From positions 1 through 7,405 of the forward strand of contig CALVUB010000040.1 of the NCBI GenBank assembly GCA_944363385.1: a stretch of DNA of 7,405 nt. The letters are read 5' to 3'. The position numbers were made by a program, and so were the translations under genes. Below are positions 1 through 7,405 of this stretch, in pieces (within the stretch, counting starts at the first letter, position 1; each line of letters begins with the position of its first letter). The notes beneath the pieces were generated by a model, which did not search any database, was not told where the DNA came from, and worked only from the letters and a program-made list of their open reading frames with translations. Origin of the DNA: an uncultured Clostridia bacterium. Lineage in GTDB: Bacteria > Bacillota > Clostridia > Christensenellales > UBA1242.

Positions 1-2646
1 AGTTATGTGACTGGTGGCATTACAGCAGGTTCTCTCTACTCAACAAACACTGCAAGCTATTTAAGTGGGCCAAACTTCTCAGCTGGTTTTGTATATGAAA
101 ACCAAGGCGAAATTTCAGACTGCTACTCTGACATTTATTTGGCAAATAGTGGTAACATGGCAGGCTTTGCTTATGTCAACACTGGCTTTATCAAAAACAG
201 TTTCTCGCTTAGCATTTTGCAGAACAACACCATTGCGTCTGCTGGCTTTACCATGAGAAATGTCGCCTTTGATGAAGAACAAGAATCGGCTGGGGACAAT
301 GACGAAAACCAAGGTAACAACAGCGGAACAGGAGCTTTTGAAAATTGTTACTACCTTTCACACAATCACTCAAACGGGTGCAGTAGCAGTAATTGTCAGT
401 ATGGCAAAGATATAAATGTTGACCTTAACACTGTTTCGTTTAGCGGAGTTGAAGCTATTGAGGACTTTGATGTTACTAATGCTGAAAATGAATATTTTGA
501 CTCTTTTGCTTATACCAATTATATAAGCACTATCGGTGTTTGGTTCTATACTGGCGAAGAAGATCTTGCAAGCCAATATATTGAATTCCAGCCAACTGAC
601 ACACAAACAACCGTTTCAAGCGAAGACGATAGTTTTGGCACTCAAGTCAACACAAACTATGAGATAACTTTTAAAACTCTTCCAAAGGGCAGGCTTGAAT
701 TGTCAGCGCCAAACATTGACAGCCTTTCAGTAAGAAACTTCTCTTATGCTGATATTGACCAGGTAAGCGGAAATATCACTTATTACTATGAGGCTGACAT
801 TTCATCTGAGGCGACCAGACGAGCAAGCACTGGCTCAATTTACAATCCTTATATAATTTATAGCGCGCAGTCTATGGAAGAGGAAATCATTGACCAAACA
901 AACACTTCAACAAAACAAAACAGCGGAAACTATAGACTGGTAAGCGACATTGACTATTCAAATTATGAAGACAATTCAAACATTTACAACACAATTTTCG
1001 TGGGCAATTTTGAAGGCAATGGTATGGAAATTTCTTACATTGTGTTGCAGTCTAACGCGCAAATGAGTTATGCGGGAATGTTTGCGGGGCTTGGCGTTTC
1101 ATCCTCTAAACAAGGGGTTATAAAAAATCTTGTTCTGTCTCCGTCTGTGGTCAACTTTGCAGGAGCTTCATCTGTTGGCGGACTGGTTGGGTTTGTAAAT
1201 CATGGGCATATCTACAATGTTGATGTGGTCACAGAAAATGACCTTATCGTTCAAGGTGGAAATTTTGTTGGTGGAGTTGTTGGTCGCGCTCAAGGAAGTT
1301 ATGTGTTTAAAAATATCACTTCAAATATTAGTGCAATTGCAAACTACACGCCTTTAATAGAAGACAGACAAAAGGTTTATACCGAAAATCAAAACACGGC
1401 ACTCTTCTCATATGCAGGTGGTCTGTTTGGGCATATTGGTACTGGAACGGTTGAAAATGTTGAGGCAACTGAAAATGCAATAATCCGCGGAAATATGGCG
1501 GGAATTGCATTTGGCGGAATTGGACAAAGCGCAAAAGTTTCAGTTGTAAGAGTTACTCCTTCAGCTTCAACAAAGATAAATGCTTACAGCTATGGCGGTT
1601 TCGTTTCAGGTGAAGTTTCTGGAAAACTTTCTGAAAGCGTGGTTTATGGCTGTGGTCAAAACATTGCAAGTTTCTCAATTGTAGGTCAAACTCCTTTTGC
1701 TGTTGGTGGAATAACTGGCTTGTTGAGTGGAGGAAACATCGATCATGCGGTTATGAGACAATCCTTCTCAGTTGGCGAAAAACAAACCGCCAGCAACACT
1801 TATTTATCAATTGAAAGTGTTGGCGGACTGGTTGGAGCTGTTCGTGACTCTGTCTCAAGAATTTCATATATAAGTCAAGCGCTTGTGGAAGCTGATATCA
1901 AAGCTTGTCAAAATCTTGGCGGTGCAATAGGATATATTGTAACACCTATCAACATCGATCAGGTTGCAGTAAAACCAGAAACAACTCAAAATGCTCTTCA
2001 AATTGAAAGCAATATCGATAATCTCTATTTGGGAGGCGTAATAGGTCGAGTTGGTAGCAGTGCAACAAGTTATCCTCAGATTTCGATGACAAACTCCTAT
2101 TGTCTATCAGATTTGTCACTAGTCGCTTACAACACAACAAATCTTCCTAACGCTCAAATGGGCGGTTTGATAGGCGGTTTTGCATCCTCAACGATAGGTG
2201 GAAACTTAAAACTTACAAATTGTTATACATCTTCTCGCATTAATGCAAGACTTGTCAATTTAAGTCAGATGTGGGATGACAGCAAAGCAGACTTTAATGG
2301 TATTTCAGCAGGAGGTTCAGTAGACTTCTATCTGCGAACAGAAAATTCCAACATTGACAACACTTATTATTATGGTGCACCTGGAAACGCACGTTTAGAG
2401 GTAGCTCAGAACTTTATTTCGGTAAGAGCGAATGATGCAATTAGCAATTCTATATCTATCAAGAACTTTGGTGAGTCGTCTTATGCTTATGCAGGTTCGG
2501 CAACTACAACTGCTGGATTATACAATATTACCTTCATTTCTGGAGACACAAATTGGCTTGCTTTATGGACTGGCTCAAATGGAGGAGGTGAATCAAACAC
2601 AACTTTCAGGACTTTGGTTTTTGAAAGTGACCTTTATTGGATTTAA
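1..2646 (+). CDS. Large GLUG-repeat, beta-helix-type surface or secreted protein (5'-partial)
   Basis: The reading frame is open from the first base, so the true start lies upstream; the GTG at 7 is only an internal codon. The visible 881 residues are rich in Asn, Ser, Thr and Gly. They contain many GLUG-like repeats, in which a Gly-Gly-hydrophobic-hydrophobic-Gly core is followed by a Gly-x-Ile/Val-x-Asn strand. Clear copies sit near residues 390-410, 421-440, 470-489, 530-548, 567-585, 606-625, 638-657, 676-701 and 719-743, with looser ones at 27-47 and 52-70. A region at about 277-370 (TGSIYNPYIIYSAQ, then DIDYSN, then GNFEGNGMEISY) looks like the usual entry into a GLUG beta helix. A separate, non-repetitive stretch at about 196-272 divides two helix modules. 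No LPxTG motif or C-terminal membrane segment is visible, so any anchor or signal peptide must be at the missing N-terminus. Such proteins are generally extracellular, and adhesion or glycan binding is only a guess. The exact function is unknown. Confidence 0.85.
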   Translation, partial: SYVTGGITAGSLYSTNTASYLSGPNFSAGFVYENQGEISDCYSDIYLANSGNMAGFAYVNTGFIKNSFSLSILQNNTIASAGFTMRNVAFDEEQESAGDNDENQGNNSGTGAFENCYYLSHNHSNGCSSSNCQYGKDINVDLNTVSFSGVEAIEDFDVTNAENEYFDSFAYTNYISTIGVWFYTGEEDLASQYIEFQPTDTQTTVSSEDDSFGTQVNTNYEITFKTLPKGRLELSAPNIDSLSVRNFSYADIDQVSGNITYYYEADISSEATRRASTGSIYNPYIIYSAQSMEEEIIDQTNTSTKQNSGNYRLVSDIDYSNYEDNSNIYNTIFVGNFEGNGMEISYIVLQSNAQMSYAGMFAGLGVSSSKQGVIKNLVLSPSVVNFAGASSVGGLVGFVNHGHIYNVDVVTENDLIVQGGNFVGGVVGRAQGSYVFKNITSNISAIANYTPLIEDRQKVYTENQNTALFSYAGGLFGHIGTGTVENVEATENAIIRGNMAGIAFGGIGQSAKVSVVRVTPSASTKINAYSYGGFVSGEVSGKLSESVVYGCGQNIASFSIVGQTPFAVGGITGLLSGGNIDHAVMRQSFSVGEKQTASNTYLSIESVGGLVGAVRDSVSRISYISQALVEADIKACQNLGGAIGYIVTPINIDQVAVKPETTQNALQIESNIDNLYLGGVIGRVGSSATSYPQISMTNSYCLSDLSLVAYNTTNLPNAQMGGLIGGFASSTIGGNLKLTNCYTSSRINARLVNLSQMWDDSKADFNGISAGGSVDFYLRTENSNIDNTYYYGAPGNARLEVAQNFISVRANDAISNSISIKNFGESSYAYAGSATTTAGLYNITFISGDTNWLALWTGSNGGGESNTTFRTLVFESDLYWI
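1173..1190 (+). repeat. 18-bp direct repeat, copy 1 (inside GLUG repeat)
   Basis: The 18 bases TGTTGGCGGACTGGTTGG occur here and again at 1818..1835. They encode the Val-Gly-Gly-Leu-Val-Gly core of two GLUG repeats. The copies are 645 bases apart, a multiple of three, so recombination between them would remove 215 codons in frame. Confidence 0.85.
1818..1835 (+). repeat. 18-bp direct repeat, copy 2 (inside GLUG repeat)
   Basis: Exact second copy of the 18-base sequence at 1173..1190, in the same reading phase and again encoding a GLUG core. Other GLUG repeats in the gene share the amino-acid pattern but not this nucleotide identity. Confidence 0.85.
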
Positions 2647-2676
2647 AAATGAGTGGAACTGTTCCGCTCATTTTTT
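2645..2676 (+). terminator. Intrinsic terminator of the GLUG-protein gene
   Basis: A ten-pair stem, ATGAGTGGAA (2649/2650 region to 2658) against TTCCGCTCAT (2662..2671), closes a three-base CTG loop with one G-U pair. It is followed by a run of T to 2676. A tract of A before the stem can pair with the T run, lengthening the hairpin. The structure begins inside the TAA stop codon (2644..2646), so there is almost no 3' untranslated sequence. On the opposite strand the T run is only five bases, so it is a weaker terminator in that direction. Confidence 0.88.
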
Positions 2677-2812
2677 ATTGATATGGTTGAAAGTGACTGC
2701 AATTTTGCTTATATTGCTTTTTAAGGCAAGAAGTTTTAGTCCATTTTAGAGATAAAAATTGTTGATTTTTGGTGAGAAGGTTTAAAAATGTTTGAAATTG
2801 GAAAAAGAAAAT
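2677..2812. other. AT-rich intergenic stretch without a supported gene
   Basis: This part of the 353-base gap between the surface-protein gene and rpoB has no ORF of convincing length and no RNA gene that I can recognise. It contains one possible weak promoter (2687..2715) and a 12-codon ATG frame at 2788..2826 that I do not call as a gene. Confidence 0.6.
2687..2715 (+). promoter_or_regulatory. Possible weak upstream sigma-A promoter for rpoBC
   Basis: TTGAAA at 2687..2692 and TATATT at 2710..2715 are separated by 17 bases. Each hexamer differs from the housekeeping sigma-factor consensus at one position. Transcription would start near 2722 and give rpoB a leader of about 278 bases. Chance matches of this quality are common in AT-rich DNA, so the call is tentative. 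Confidence 0.28.
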
Positions 2813-2863
2813 ATAAATTATTTTAAAAAAATGGTTGACAAATTATGGGCATATTGGTATAAT
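2813..2863 (+). promoter_or_regulatory. Strong sigma-70/sigma-A promoter of rpoBC with UP-like element
   Basis: TTGACA (2835..2840) and TATAAT (2858..2863) match the housekeeping consensus at all twelve positions, with the optimal 17-base spacer. TGG directly before the -10 (2855..2857) gives an extended -10 TGn motif. Immediately upstream of the -35, an A3-TTATTTT-A7 tract (2815..2831) closely resembles the UP element bound by the alpha C-terminal domain. Transcription is predicted to start at about 2870, an A. The only downstream genes are rpoB and rpoC, so this is very likely their main promoter. Confidence 0.92.
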
Positions 2864-2919
2864 ATTTGCAACTATAAGAGCGCTTGTGAAGAAATTTTGT
2901 GAATTTTAAACTGAAAACA

Positions 2920-2961
2920 GGGCATTTTATGGCTTTTTTTGGTGCCATAATGTCTTTTTTT
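2920..2961 (+). terminator. Terminator-like hairpin in the rpoB leader (possible attenuator or pause site)
   Basis: Bases 2927..2933 (TTATGGC) pair perfectly with 2944..2950 (GCCATAA). After a two-base bulge (2925..2926), four more pairs form between 2921..2924 and 2951..2954, one of them G-U. The loop is the ten bases 2934..2943, including seven T. Seven T (2955..2961) follow the stem. This is the form of an intrinsic terminator, but it sits between the strong rpoB promoter and rpoB. It could attenuate, pause or tune transcription of rpoBC. I did not find a clear alternative antiterminator fold. Confidence 0.6.
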
Positions 2962-2985
2962 CGTCTTTGAAGAGCCTCGAAAATT

Positions 2986-2991
2986 AAGGAG
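2986..2991 (+). promoter_or_regulatory. Ribosome binding site of rpoB
   Basis: AAGGAG lies eight bases before the ATG at 3000. It is a strong Shine-Dalgarno match and supports that start. Confidence 0.9.
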
Positions 2992-2999
2992 CAGAAGAG

Positions 3000-5900
3000 A
3001 TGTCAGTAAATCTTAAGAAAGTAAAGTCTGGAAAATCTATCAGATACACATTTGGACAATTCAGAGATTGCGTGGAAGTTCCACCACTTCTTGAAATTCA
3101 AAAAAATTCTTACAAAAATTTTCTTGAAAATGGCATCAAGCAAGTTCTTGATGAATTTTTCCCACTTACAGACTATTCAGGAAAAGCAAAACTCTATATC
3201 ACTGAAATTTTGCCTTTTGCAGAGCCAAAATTTGATGTGACTGAATGCAAACGCCGTGGGTCAACTTATTCTTCTCCACTTAAGGTGAAGGCTAGATTTG
3301 TTGTTGAAGAAACTGGACAGGCTGTTGAGCAAGAGGTATTTCTTGGCGATGTTCCTATGATGACCGAGCAAGGCTCTTTTGTTTTCAACGGAATTGAAAG
3401 GGTTGTAATCAACCAAATTGTCAGAGCTCCAAGTGTTTATTTGAAACGCGAAAAAGAAGACAATACAACTTTAAAGGCCCAAATGATTCCTGTGCATGGA
3501 ACTTGGATTGAAGTTGTTCAAGGCGCAAACGAAATGCTTAAAATCATGCTCGAGAGAAAAAATAAACTTTCTCTTGGCGTTTTCCTTAAATGCTTTGGCT
3601 TTACAAATGAAGAAATTTTAAAGCTTTTTGGCAACAACAGATATGTCAAAAATGTTTTGGATAAAGAGCCTCAAACAACTCAAGAAGAGGCACTTATTGA
3701 GTTTTCAAGAAAAACTAGACCTTCCGATATTCCTTCTGCTGAAAACACAAGAAGCTTTATCAACGCCTCTTTCTTTACAGATGCTTACTACAACTTGACT
3801 AGAGTTGGAAGATACAAATTCAACAAGCGTCTTGCTCTTAAAGAAAGATTGCCTGGACTTGTTTCCTATGACGACATTATCGTGGATGGTGAGCTTTTGG
3901 TTAAGAAAGGGGAAGAGTTTACAACCCAATCTGCAACCAAAGTTCAAAACGCTGGCGTCAACGAAGTTTGGGTTCAACTTGCTGACAAAAAGCACCTAAT
4001 GCGTGGCAACAACCGCGTGACTCTCAGCGAGGTTTTCCCATGCAAGCAAGAAGAACTTGGCATCAACGAAGATGTTTATTATCCTGTGCTTAGCAAGATT
4101 TTGAAGGAAAACAAATCTAAAGAAAAGAGAATGGAAGCTATTAAAAATTCGGCTAAAGAGCTGATTATCACAACTCTTACTATGGACGACATTTTGGCAA
4201 CAATCTCTTGCTATCTTGATGTGCTTGAAGGTATTGGCACAATCGATAAGATTGAACACCTTTCAAATAAGAGAGTGGCAACAGTTGGCGAACTTACTGC
4301 AAAAGCTTTCCGCGATGGCGTTTTCAAACTTTCCACAAACATCAAAGAGACTTTGCAAGGTCGTGACTTTGTTGAAGTTACACCTTCTCAAATCATGAAC
4401 CCTAAAGCGGTAAACAAAATGCTTAGAGATTTCTTCTCGCAATCACAGCTCTCTCAAATCATGGATCAAAAGAACCCTCTTTCTGGTATCACTCAAAAGA
4501 GAAGAGTTTCAGCTATCGGACCTGGAGGTATCAAAAAGGAAAGAGCTGACCCTGAAATCCGTGATATTCACTACACACACTATGGCAGAATTTGCCCAAT
4601 CGAAACTCCTGAAGGTCAATCAATTGGTCTTATCAACACGCTTGCAACTTATGCTAAAATAAACGAATATGGTTTTCTTGAAACACCTTATAGAGTGGTT
4701 GACAAAGAAAAAGGTGTTGTTACTAACAAAATTGAATACAAAATGGCTGACGTTGAAAATGAGTCTTATATCGCGCAAGCTATCGAACCTATCGATGAAG
4801 AAGGTCATTTCGTCAACAAGCGTATAAATTGCCGTCATGGTTCAAGCATTTTGGAAGTTCCTTCTTCAATGGTTGACTATGTTGACGTCTCTCCAAGACA
4901 GGTTATTTCTGTTGCTACCAGCCTCGTTCCATTCGTAAACGGAGACGAGACAAACCGTGCGCTTATGGCTGCCAACATGCAGAAACAGGCTGTGCCTCTT
5001 TTGAGAGCAGAAGCTCCAATCGTTGGAACAGGTATGGAAGCTAAAGCCGCTCATGACTGTGGATATGTTCATCTTGCAAAACATGACGGAACGGTTAGCT
5101 ATGTTTCAGCAAATGAAATCAGAGTCCTTACTGAAAATGGTGATGAAGACATTTACACGCTTTCAAAATTTGCAAAGGCAAACGATGATGTATGTTTCAA
5201 TCAACGACCTTGCGTTGTGAAAGGTGAGAAAGTTAAAAAAGATGATGTTTTGACTGATGGTTATTCAACTGACCATGGCGAACTTGCCGTTGGTAAAAAT
5301 GTGCTTGTTGGTTATCTTAACTGGGAAGGACAAAACTTTGAAGATGCAATTCTTATCAGCGAAAGACTTGTAAAAGAAGATGTTTACACATCTATCACAC
5401 TTTTTGACCAAGAAATCAAATGCAGAACCACAAAACTTGGTGATGAAATTATCACTCGAGACATTCCAAACCTTGGTGAGGATGCCCTCAAAGACCTTGA
5501 CGAAAACGGAATTATCAGAATTGGTGCAGAAGTTCATCCAAATGATATCTTGGTAGGAAAAGTTACTCCAAAGGGCGAAACTGAACTGACACCTGAAGAG
5601 CGCCTTCTTCGTGCCATCTTTGGTGATAAGGCAAGAGAAGTTCGCGACACATCACTTCGCGTTCAACATGGAAAGGGTGGCGTGGTTGTTGATGTTCAAG
5701 TCTTCTCTAAGAAAAACAAAGACGAACTTGAGCCTGGCGTTACTATGATGGTCAAAGTTACCGTTGCTCAGAAGAGAAAAATCTCTGTGGGCGACAAAAT
5801 GGCAGGACGACATGGAAATAAAGGTGTTGTTTCAATCGTGCTTCCTGAATCTGATATGCCATTTATGGCAAACGGCAGACCGCTTGACCTTGTGCTTAAC

Positions 5901-6701
5901 CCAATTGGTATTCCTTCTCGTCTTAATATCGGACAGCTTCTTGAGGTTCACCTTGGACTTGTTGCAGGCACACTTGGCATGAAGGTTGCAACTCCTGCCT
6001 TTGATGGTGCAACTGCTGATGATATAAGACAACTTTTGGTTGAAAACAACTTTAGACCAGATGGAAAAGTTCAGCTTTATGACGGCAGAACAGGTGAGCC
6101 ATTTGATAACCTTTCAACTGTGGGAACAAAATATATGCTTAAACTTGAGCATATGGTTGACTCAAAAATTCATGCTCGGTCAATTGGACCTTACGCTCTT
6201 ATCACACAACAACCTCTAGGAGGAAAAGCCCTCTTTGGTGGTCAGAGATTTGGCGAAATGGAAGTTTGGGCTCTTGAAGCCTATGGGGCAAGCCATGTTC
6301 TTCAAGAAATGCTTACTGTAAAATCAGATGACCTTAATGGCAGACTTAAAACTTATGAGTCAATTATTAAAGGGCTTCCTATTGCAGAACCTGGCATTCC
6401 AGAATCGTTTAAAGTGCTTGTTAAAGAGCTTCAGGCACTTGGACTTGATGTCAAGATTTTGACAGAAGGCAATAAAGAAATTTCTCTTGCTGAGCTTAGC
6501 CAAGACGAACAAGAGCCTTCATCACTTGCACAAGACACAGAGAAAGACCTAAATAAAGAAATTCTTGACTTTGATGATGTTCTTCCAAACGAGAGCGAAC
6601 AGAGCGAAAAAGAACTTCAAGAAGTTTTTGAAGAAAGCACAAAAAATGATTCACTTGACAGCCTTGATTTGTTTGACGATTTCGGCGATTTCGATGAATA
6701 A
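3000..6701 (+). CDS. rpoB: DNA-directed RNA polymerase subunit beta
   Basis: RpoB (1233 residues) is the beta subunit of the core RNA polymerase and, with beta', forms the active centre and the DNA/RNA channels. The N-terminus ([20 protein letters not shown]) and the whole length match the family, without the large insertions of the E. coli protein. The rifamycin-cluster region is at about 480-506, followed by GPGG and the IETPEG segment (to about 539). The conserved NFED acidic pair is E781/D782. The [12 protein letters not shown] segment carries the active-site lysines K933 and K941. The C-terminal QQPLGGK and [19 protein letters not shown] motifs span about 1070-1097 and make the beta side of the clamp. 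After about residue 1166 comes a 67-residue tail with 25 Asp/Glu. Several rifamycin-pocket positions differ from E. coli: Ile487 (F514), Gly496 (E523), Gln499 (H526) and Ser541 (N568). The start is supported by AAGGAG. rpoC follows after 17 bases in the same operon. Confidence 0.99.
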   Translation: MSVNLKKVKSGKSIRYTFGQFRDCVEVPPLLEIQKNSYKNFLENGIKQVLDEFFPLTDYSGKAKLYITEILPFAEPKFDVTECKRRGSTYSSPLKVKARFVVEETGQAVEQEVFLGDVPMMTEQGSFVFNGIERVVINQIVRAPSVYLKREKEDNTTLKAQMIPVHGTWIEVVQGANEMLKIMLERKNKLSLGVFLKCFGFTNEEILKLFGNNRYVKNVLDKEPQTTQEEALIEFSRKTRPSDIPSAENTRSFINASFFTDAYYNLTRVGRYKFNKRLALKERLPGLVSYDDIIVDGELLVKKGEEFTTQSATKVQNAGVNEVWVQLADKKHLMRGNNRVTLSEVFPCKQEELGINEDVYYPVLSKILKENKSKEKRMEAIKNSAKELIITTLTMDDILATISCYLDVLEGIGTIDKIEHLSNKRVATVGELTAKAFRDGVFKLSTNIKETLQGRDFVEVTPSQIMNPKAVNKMLRDFFSQSQLSQIMDQKNPLSGITQKRRVSAIGPGGIKKERADPEIRDIHYTHYGRICPIETPEGQSIGLINTLATYAKINEYGFLETPYRVVDKEKGVVTNKIEYKMADVENESYIAQAIEPIDEEGHFVNKRINCRHGSSILEVPSSMVDYVDVSPRQVISVATSLVPFVNGDETNRALMAANMQKQAVPLLRAEAPIVGTGMEAKAAHDCGYVHLAKHDGTVSYVSANEIRVLTENGDEDIYTLSKFAKANDDVCFNQRPCVVKGEKVKKDDVLTDGYSTDHGELAVGKNVLVGYLNWEGQNFEDAILISERLVKEDVYTSITLFDQEIKCRTTKLGDEIITRDIPNLGEDALKDLDENGIIRIGAEVHPNDILVGKVTPKGETELTPEERLLRAIFGDKAREVRDTSLRVQHGKGGVVVDVQVFSKKNKDELEPGVTMMVKVTVAQKRKISVGDKMAGRHGNKGVVSIVLPESDMPFMANGRPLDLVLNPIGIPSRLNIGQLLEVHLGLVAGTLGMKVATPAFDGATADDIRQLLVENNFRPDGKVQLYDGRTGEPFDNLSTVGTKYMLKLEHMVDSKIHARSIGPYALITQQPLGGKALFGGQRFGEMEVWALEAYGASHVLQEMLTVKSDDLNGRLKTYESIIKGLPIAEPGIPESFKVLVKELQALGLDVKILTEGNKEISLAELSQDEQEPSSLAQDTEKDLNKEILDFDDVLPNESEQSEKELQEVFEESTKNDSLDSLDLFDDFGDFDE

Positions 6702-6705
6702 TTAA

Positions 6706-6711
6706 AAGGGG
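6706..6711 (+). promoter_or_regulatory. Ribosome binding site of rpoC
   Basis: AAGGGG, seven bases before the ATG at 6719, lies within the 17-base rpoB-rpoC gap. It fixes the rpoC start. No promoter or terminator fits in this gap, which supports cotranscription with rpoB. Confidence 0.75.
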
Positions 6712-6718
6712 ATTAGTT

Positions 6719-7405
6719 ATGTTTGAACTTAACAATTTTGACTCCATACAAATAGGCATTGCTTCACCTGAGAAAATCCGTGAATGGTCTCATGGTGAAG
6801 TAACCAAGCCAGAAACAATCAACTATCGTACTCAAAAGCCAGAAAAGGACGGTCTTTTTTGCGAAAAGATTTTTGGACCTAGAAAAGACTGGGAGTGTCA
6901 TTGTGGAAAATATAAAAGAGTGCGCTATAAGGGTGTGATTTGTGATAAGTGTGGCGTTGAAGTAACAAGGGCAAAGGTTCGCCGTGAAAGAATGGGACAT
7001 ATCGAACTTGCTGCTCCTTGCACACATATTTGGTTCTTCAGAAATATACCATCAAAAATTGGCACTATTCTTGAAATGACTCCAAAGGCTCTTGAACAAG
7101 TTGTTTATTATGTTGGCTATGTTGTTCTAGACCCTAAAAACACAGATTTTGTTTATAAACAAGTCATCTCTGATAAGGAATATCGTGATGCTTGCGAAAA
7201 ATACGGCTCAGATGCCTTTGTTGTGGGTATGGGTGCTGAAGCGATCAAAAAACTTCTTAGCGAAGTTGACCTTGAAAAAGAGTCAAAAGCGCTTAAACAA
7301 TCTTTGCTCACACTTAAAGGTCAAAGAAAAATCAAAGCTATGAAAAAGCTTGATGTTATCGAATCTTTCATCAAGAGCGGAAATAACCCAACATGGATGG
7401 TTCTT
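6719..7405 (+). CDS. rpoC: DNA-directed RNA polymerase subunit beta' (N-terminal part; 3' end outside the window)
   Basis: The frame is open from ATG 6719 to the last base, giving 229 codons of a protein that is normally about 1200 residues in Bacillota. RpoC carries the catalytic Mg2+-binding aspartates and most of the clamp; those aspartates lie beyond this window. The N-terminus ([20 protein letters not shown]) is typical. The first zinc-binding site is intact, with Cys60, Cys62, Cys75 and Cys78 in a CxC...CxxC arrangement, within the conserved [10 protein letters not shown] and [23 protein letters not shown] segments. The last visible residues ([15 protein letters not shown]) match the conserved stretch that precedes the lid and DNA-binding region. 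One small oddity is Cys after AAP ([10 protein letters not shown]), where Val is more usual. The gene is truncated only by the window edge and shows no frameshift. Confidence 0.98.
   Translation, partial: MFELNNFDSIQIGIASPEKIREWSHGEVTKPETINYRTQKPEKDGLFCEKIFGPRKDWECHCGKYKRVRYKGVICDKCGVEVTRAKVRRERMGHIELAAPCTHIWFFRNIPSKIGTILEMTPKALEQVVYYVGYVVLDPKNTDFVYKQVISDKEYRDACEKYGSDAFVVGMGAEAIKKLLSEVDLEKESKALKQSLLTLKGQRKIKAMKKLDVIESFIKSGNNPTWMVL

Larger units (their letters stand above)
2870..2999 (+). other. Predicted rpoB 5' leader (about 130 nt)
   Basis: This is the untranslated stretch between the predicted start of transcription and the rpoB ATG. It contains a terminator-like hairpin (2920..2961) and the rpoB ribosome binding site. 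A short TTGTGAA sequence occurs twice near its start (2884..2890 and 2897..2903). I see no L10-type leader or known riboswitch by eye, but that is not a proper search. The start coordinate depends on the promoter call. Confidence 0.6.

Noticed and set aside
7..9. GTG as the start codon of the surface protein
   Set aside because: The frame is open to the first base, there is no ribosome binding site, and the first visible residues are already in the repeat style, so the gene is cut by the window.
2432..2749. A 105-codon forward ORF overlapping the end of the surface gene and the terminator
   Set aside because: It is an out-of-frame shadow of the repeat gene and reads through the terminator hairpin, with no supporting ribosome binding site.
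2788..2826. A 12-codon ORF (MFEIGKRKYKLF) with a purine-rich sequence before it
   Set aside because: Too short to tell from chance. It overlaps the UP-like tract and would not be on the main rpoB transcript.
2884..2903. TTGTGAA direct repeat and a five-pair AAATT/AATTT hairpin at the start of the rpoB leader
   Set aside because: Short and AT-rich; spacing of 13 could suggest a protein-binding site, but nothing else supports it.
3705..5537. Antisense ORFs of 70 to 96 codons within rpoB
   Set aside because: They are on the opposite strand of a highly conserved essential gene, have low-complexity composition and no family resemblance; they are shadows of the rpoB codons.
6719..7405. rpoC apparently lacking a stop codon and catalytic aspartates
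   Set aside because: This is window truncation; the frame is intact and conserved to the last codon.
1..7405. Recoded TGA (Mollicute-type code)
   Set aside because: Tryptophan positions in RpoB, RpoC and the surface protein all use TGG, and there is no in-frame TGA at conserved positions.

Overview
The window holds three forward-strand genes: the 3' part of a large GLUG-type repeat protein (1..2646, 5' end outside the window), a complete rpoB (3000..6701) and the first 229 codons of rpoC (6719..7405, running off the window). The DNA is AT-rich and both stop codons are TAA. All tryptophans in the coding regions are TGG, so the standard bacterial code fits. RpoB lacks the large lineage insertions of proteobacterial enzymes, and the ribosome binding sites are strong. 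This suggests a Bacillota (Firmicutes) bacterium, perhaps an uncultured gut-type Clostridia lineage. That placement is inference from protein character, not a database result.

Layout. The surface protein is a run of short Gly-Gly-centred repeats (GLUG-like), predicted to form two beta-helix modules. Its stop codon runs directly into an intrinsic terminator (2645..2676). A 353-base gap follows. It holds one possible weak promoter (2687..2715) and then a striking rpoB promoter: an AT-rich UP-like tract, TTGACA, a 17-base spacer ending in an extended -10 TGn, and TATAAT. The predicted leader of about 130 bases carries a second terminator-like hairpin with a seven-T tract (2920..2961) before a good ribosome binding site and the rpoB start. 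rpoB and rpoC are 17 bases apart and almost certainly cotranscribed.

How it fits together. RpoB and RpoC are the beta and beta' subunits that form the catalytic core of RNA polymerase. In most bacteria rpoBC lies downstream of rplJ-rplL; here the upstream neighbour is an unrelated surface-type gene, so rpoBC appears to be an independent unit with its own strong promoter and possibly its own attenuator. The most notable protein-level observation is that RpoB differs from E. coli and B. subtilis at several rifamycin-pocket positions, including Gln where His526 (E. coli numbering) is expected. No mobile element, CRISPR array, tRNA or rRNA is visible. I found no wholly new system; the interest lies in the rpoB control region, the rifamycin pocket and the repeat protein.
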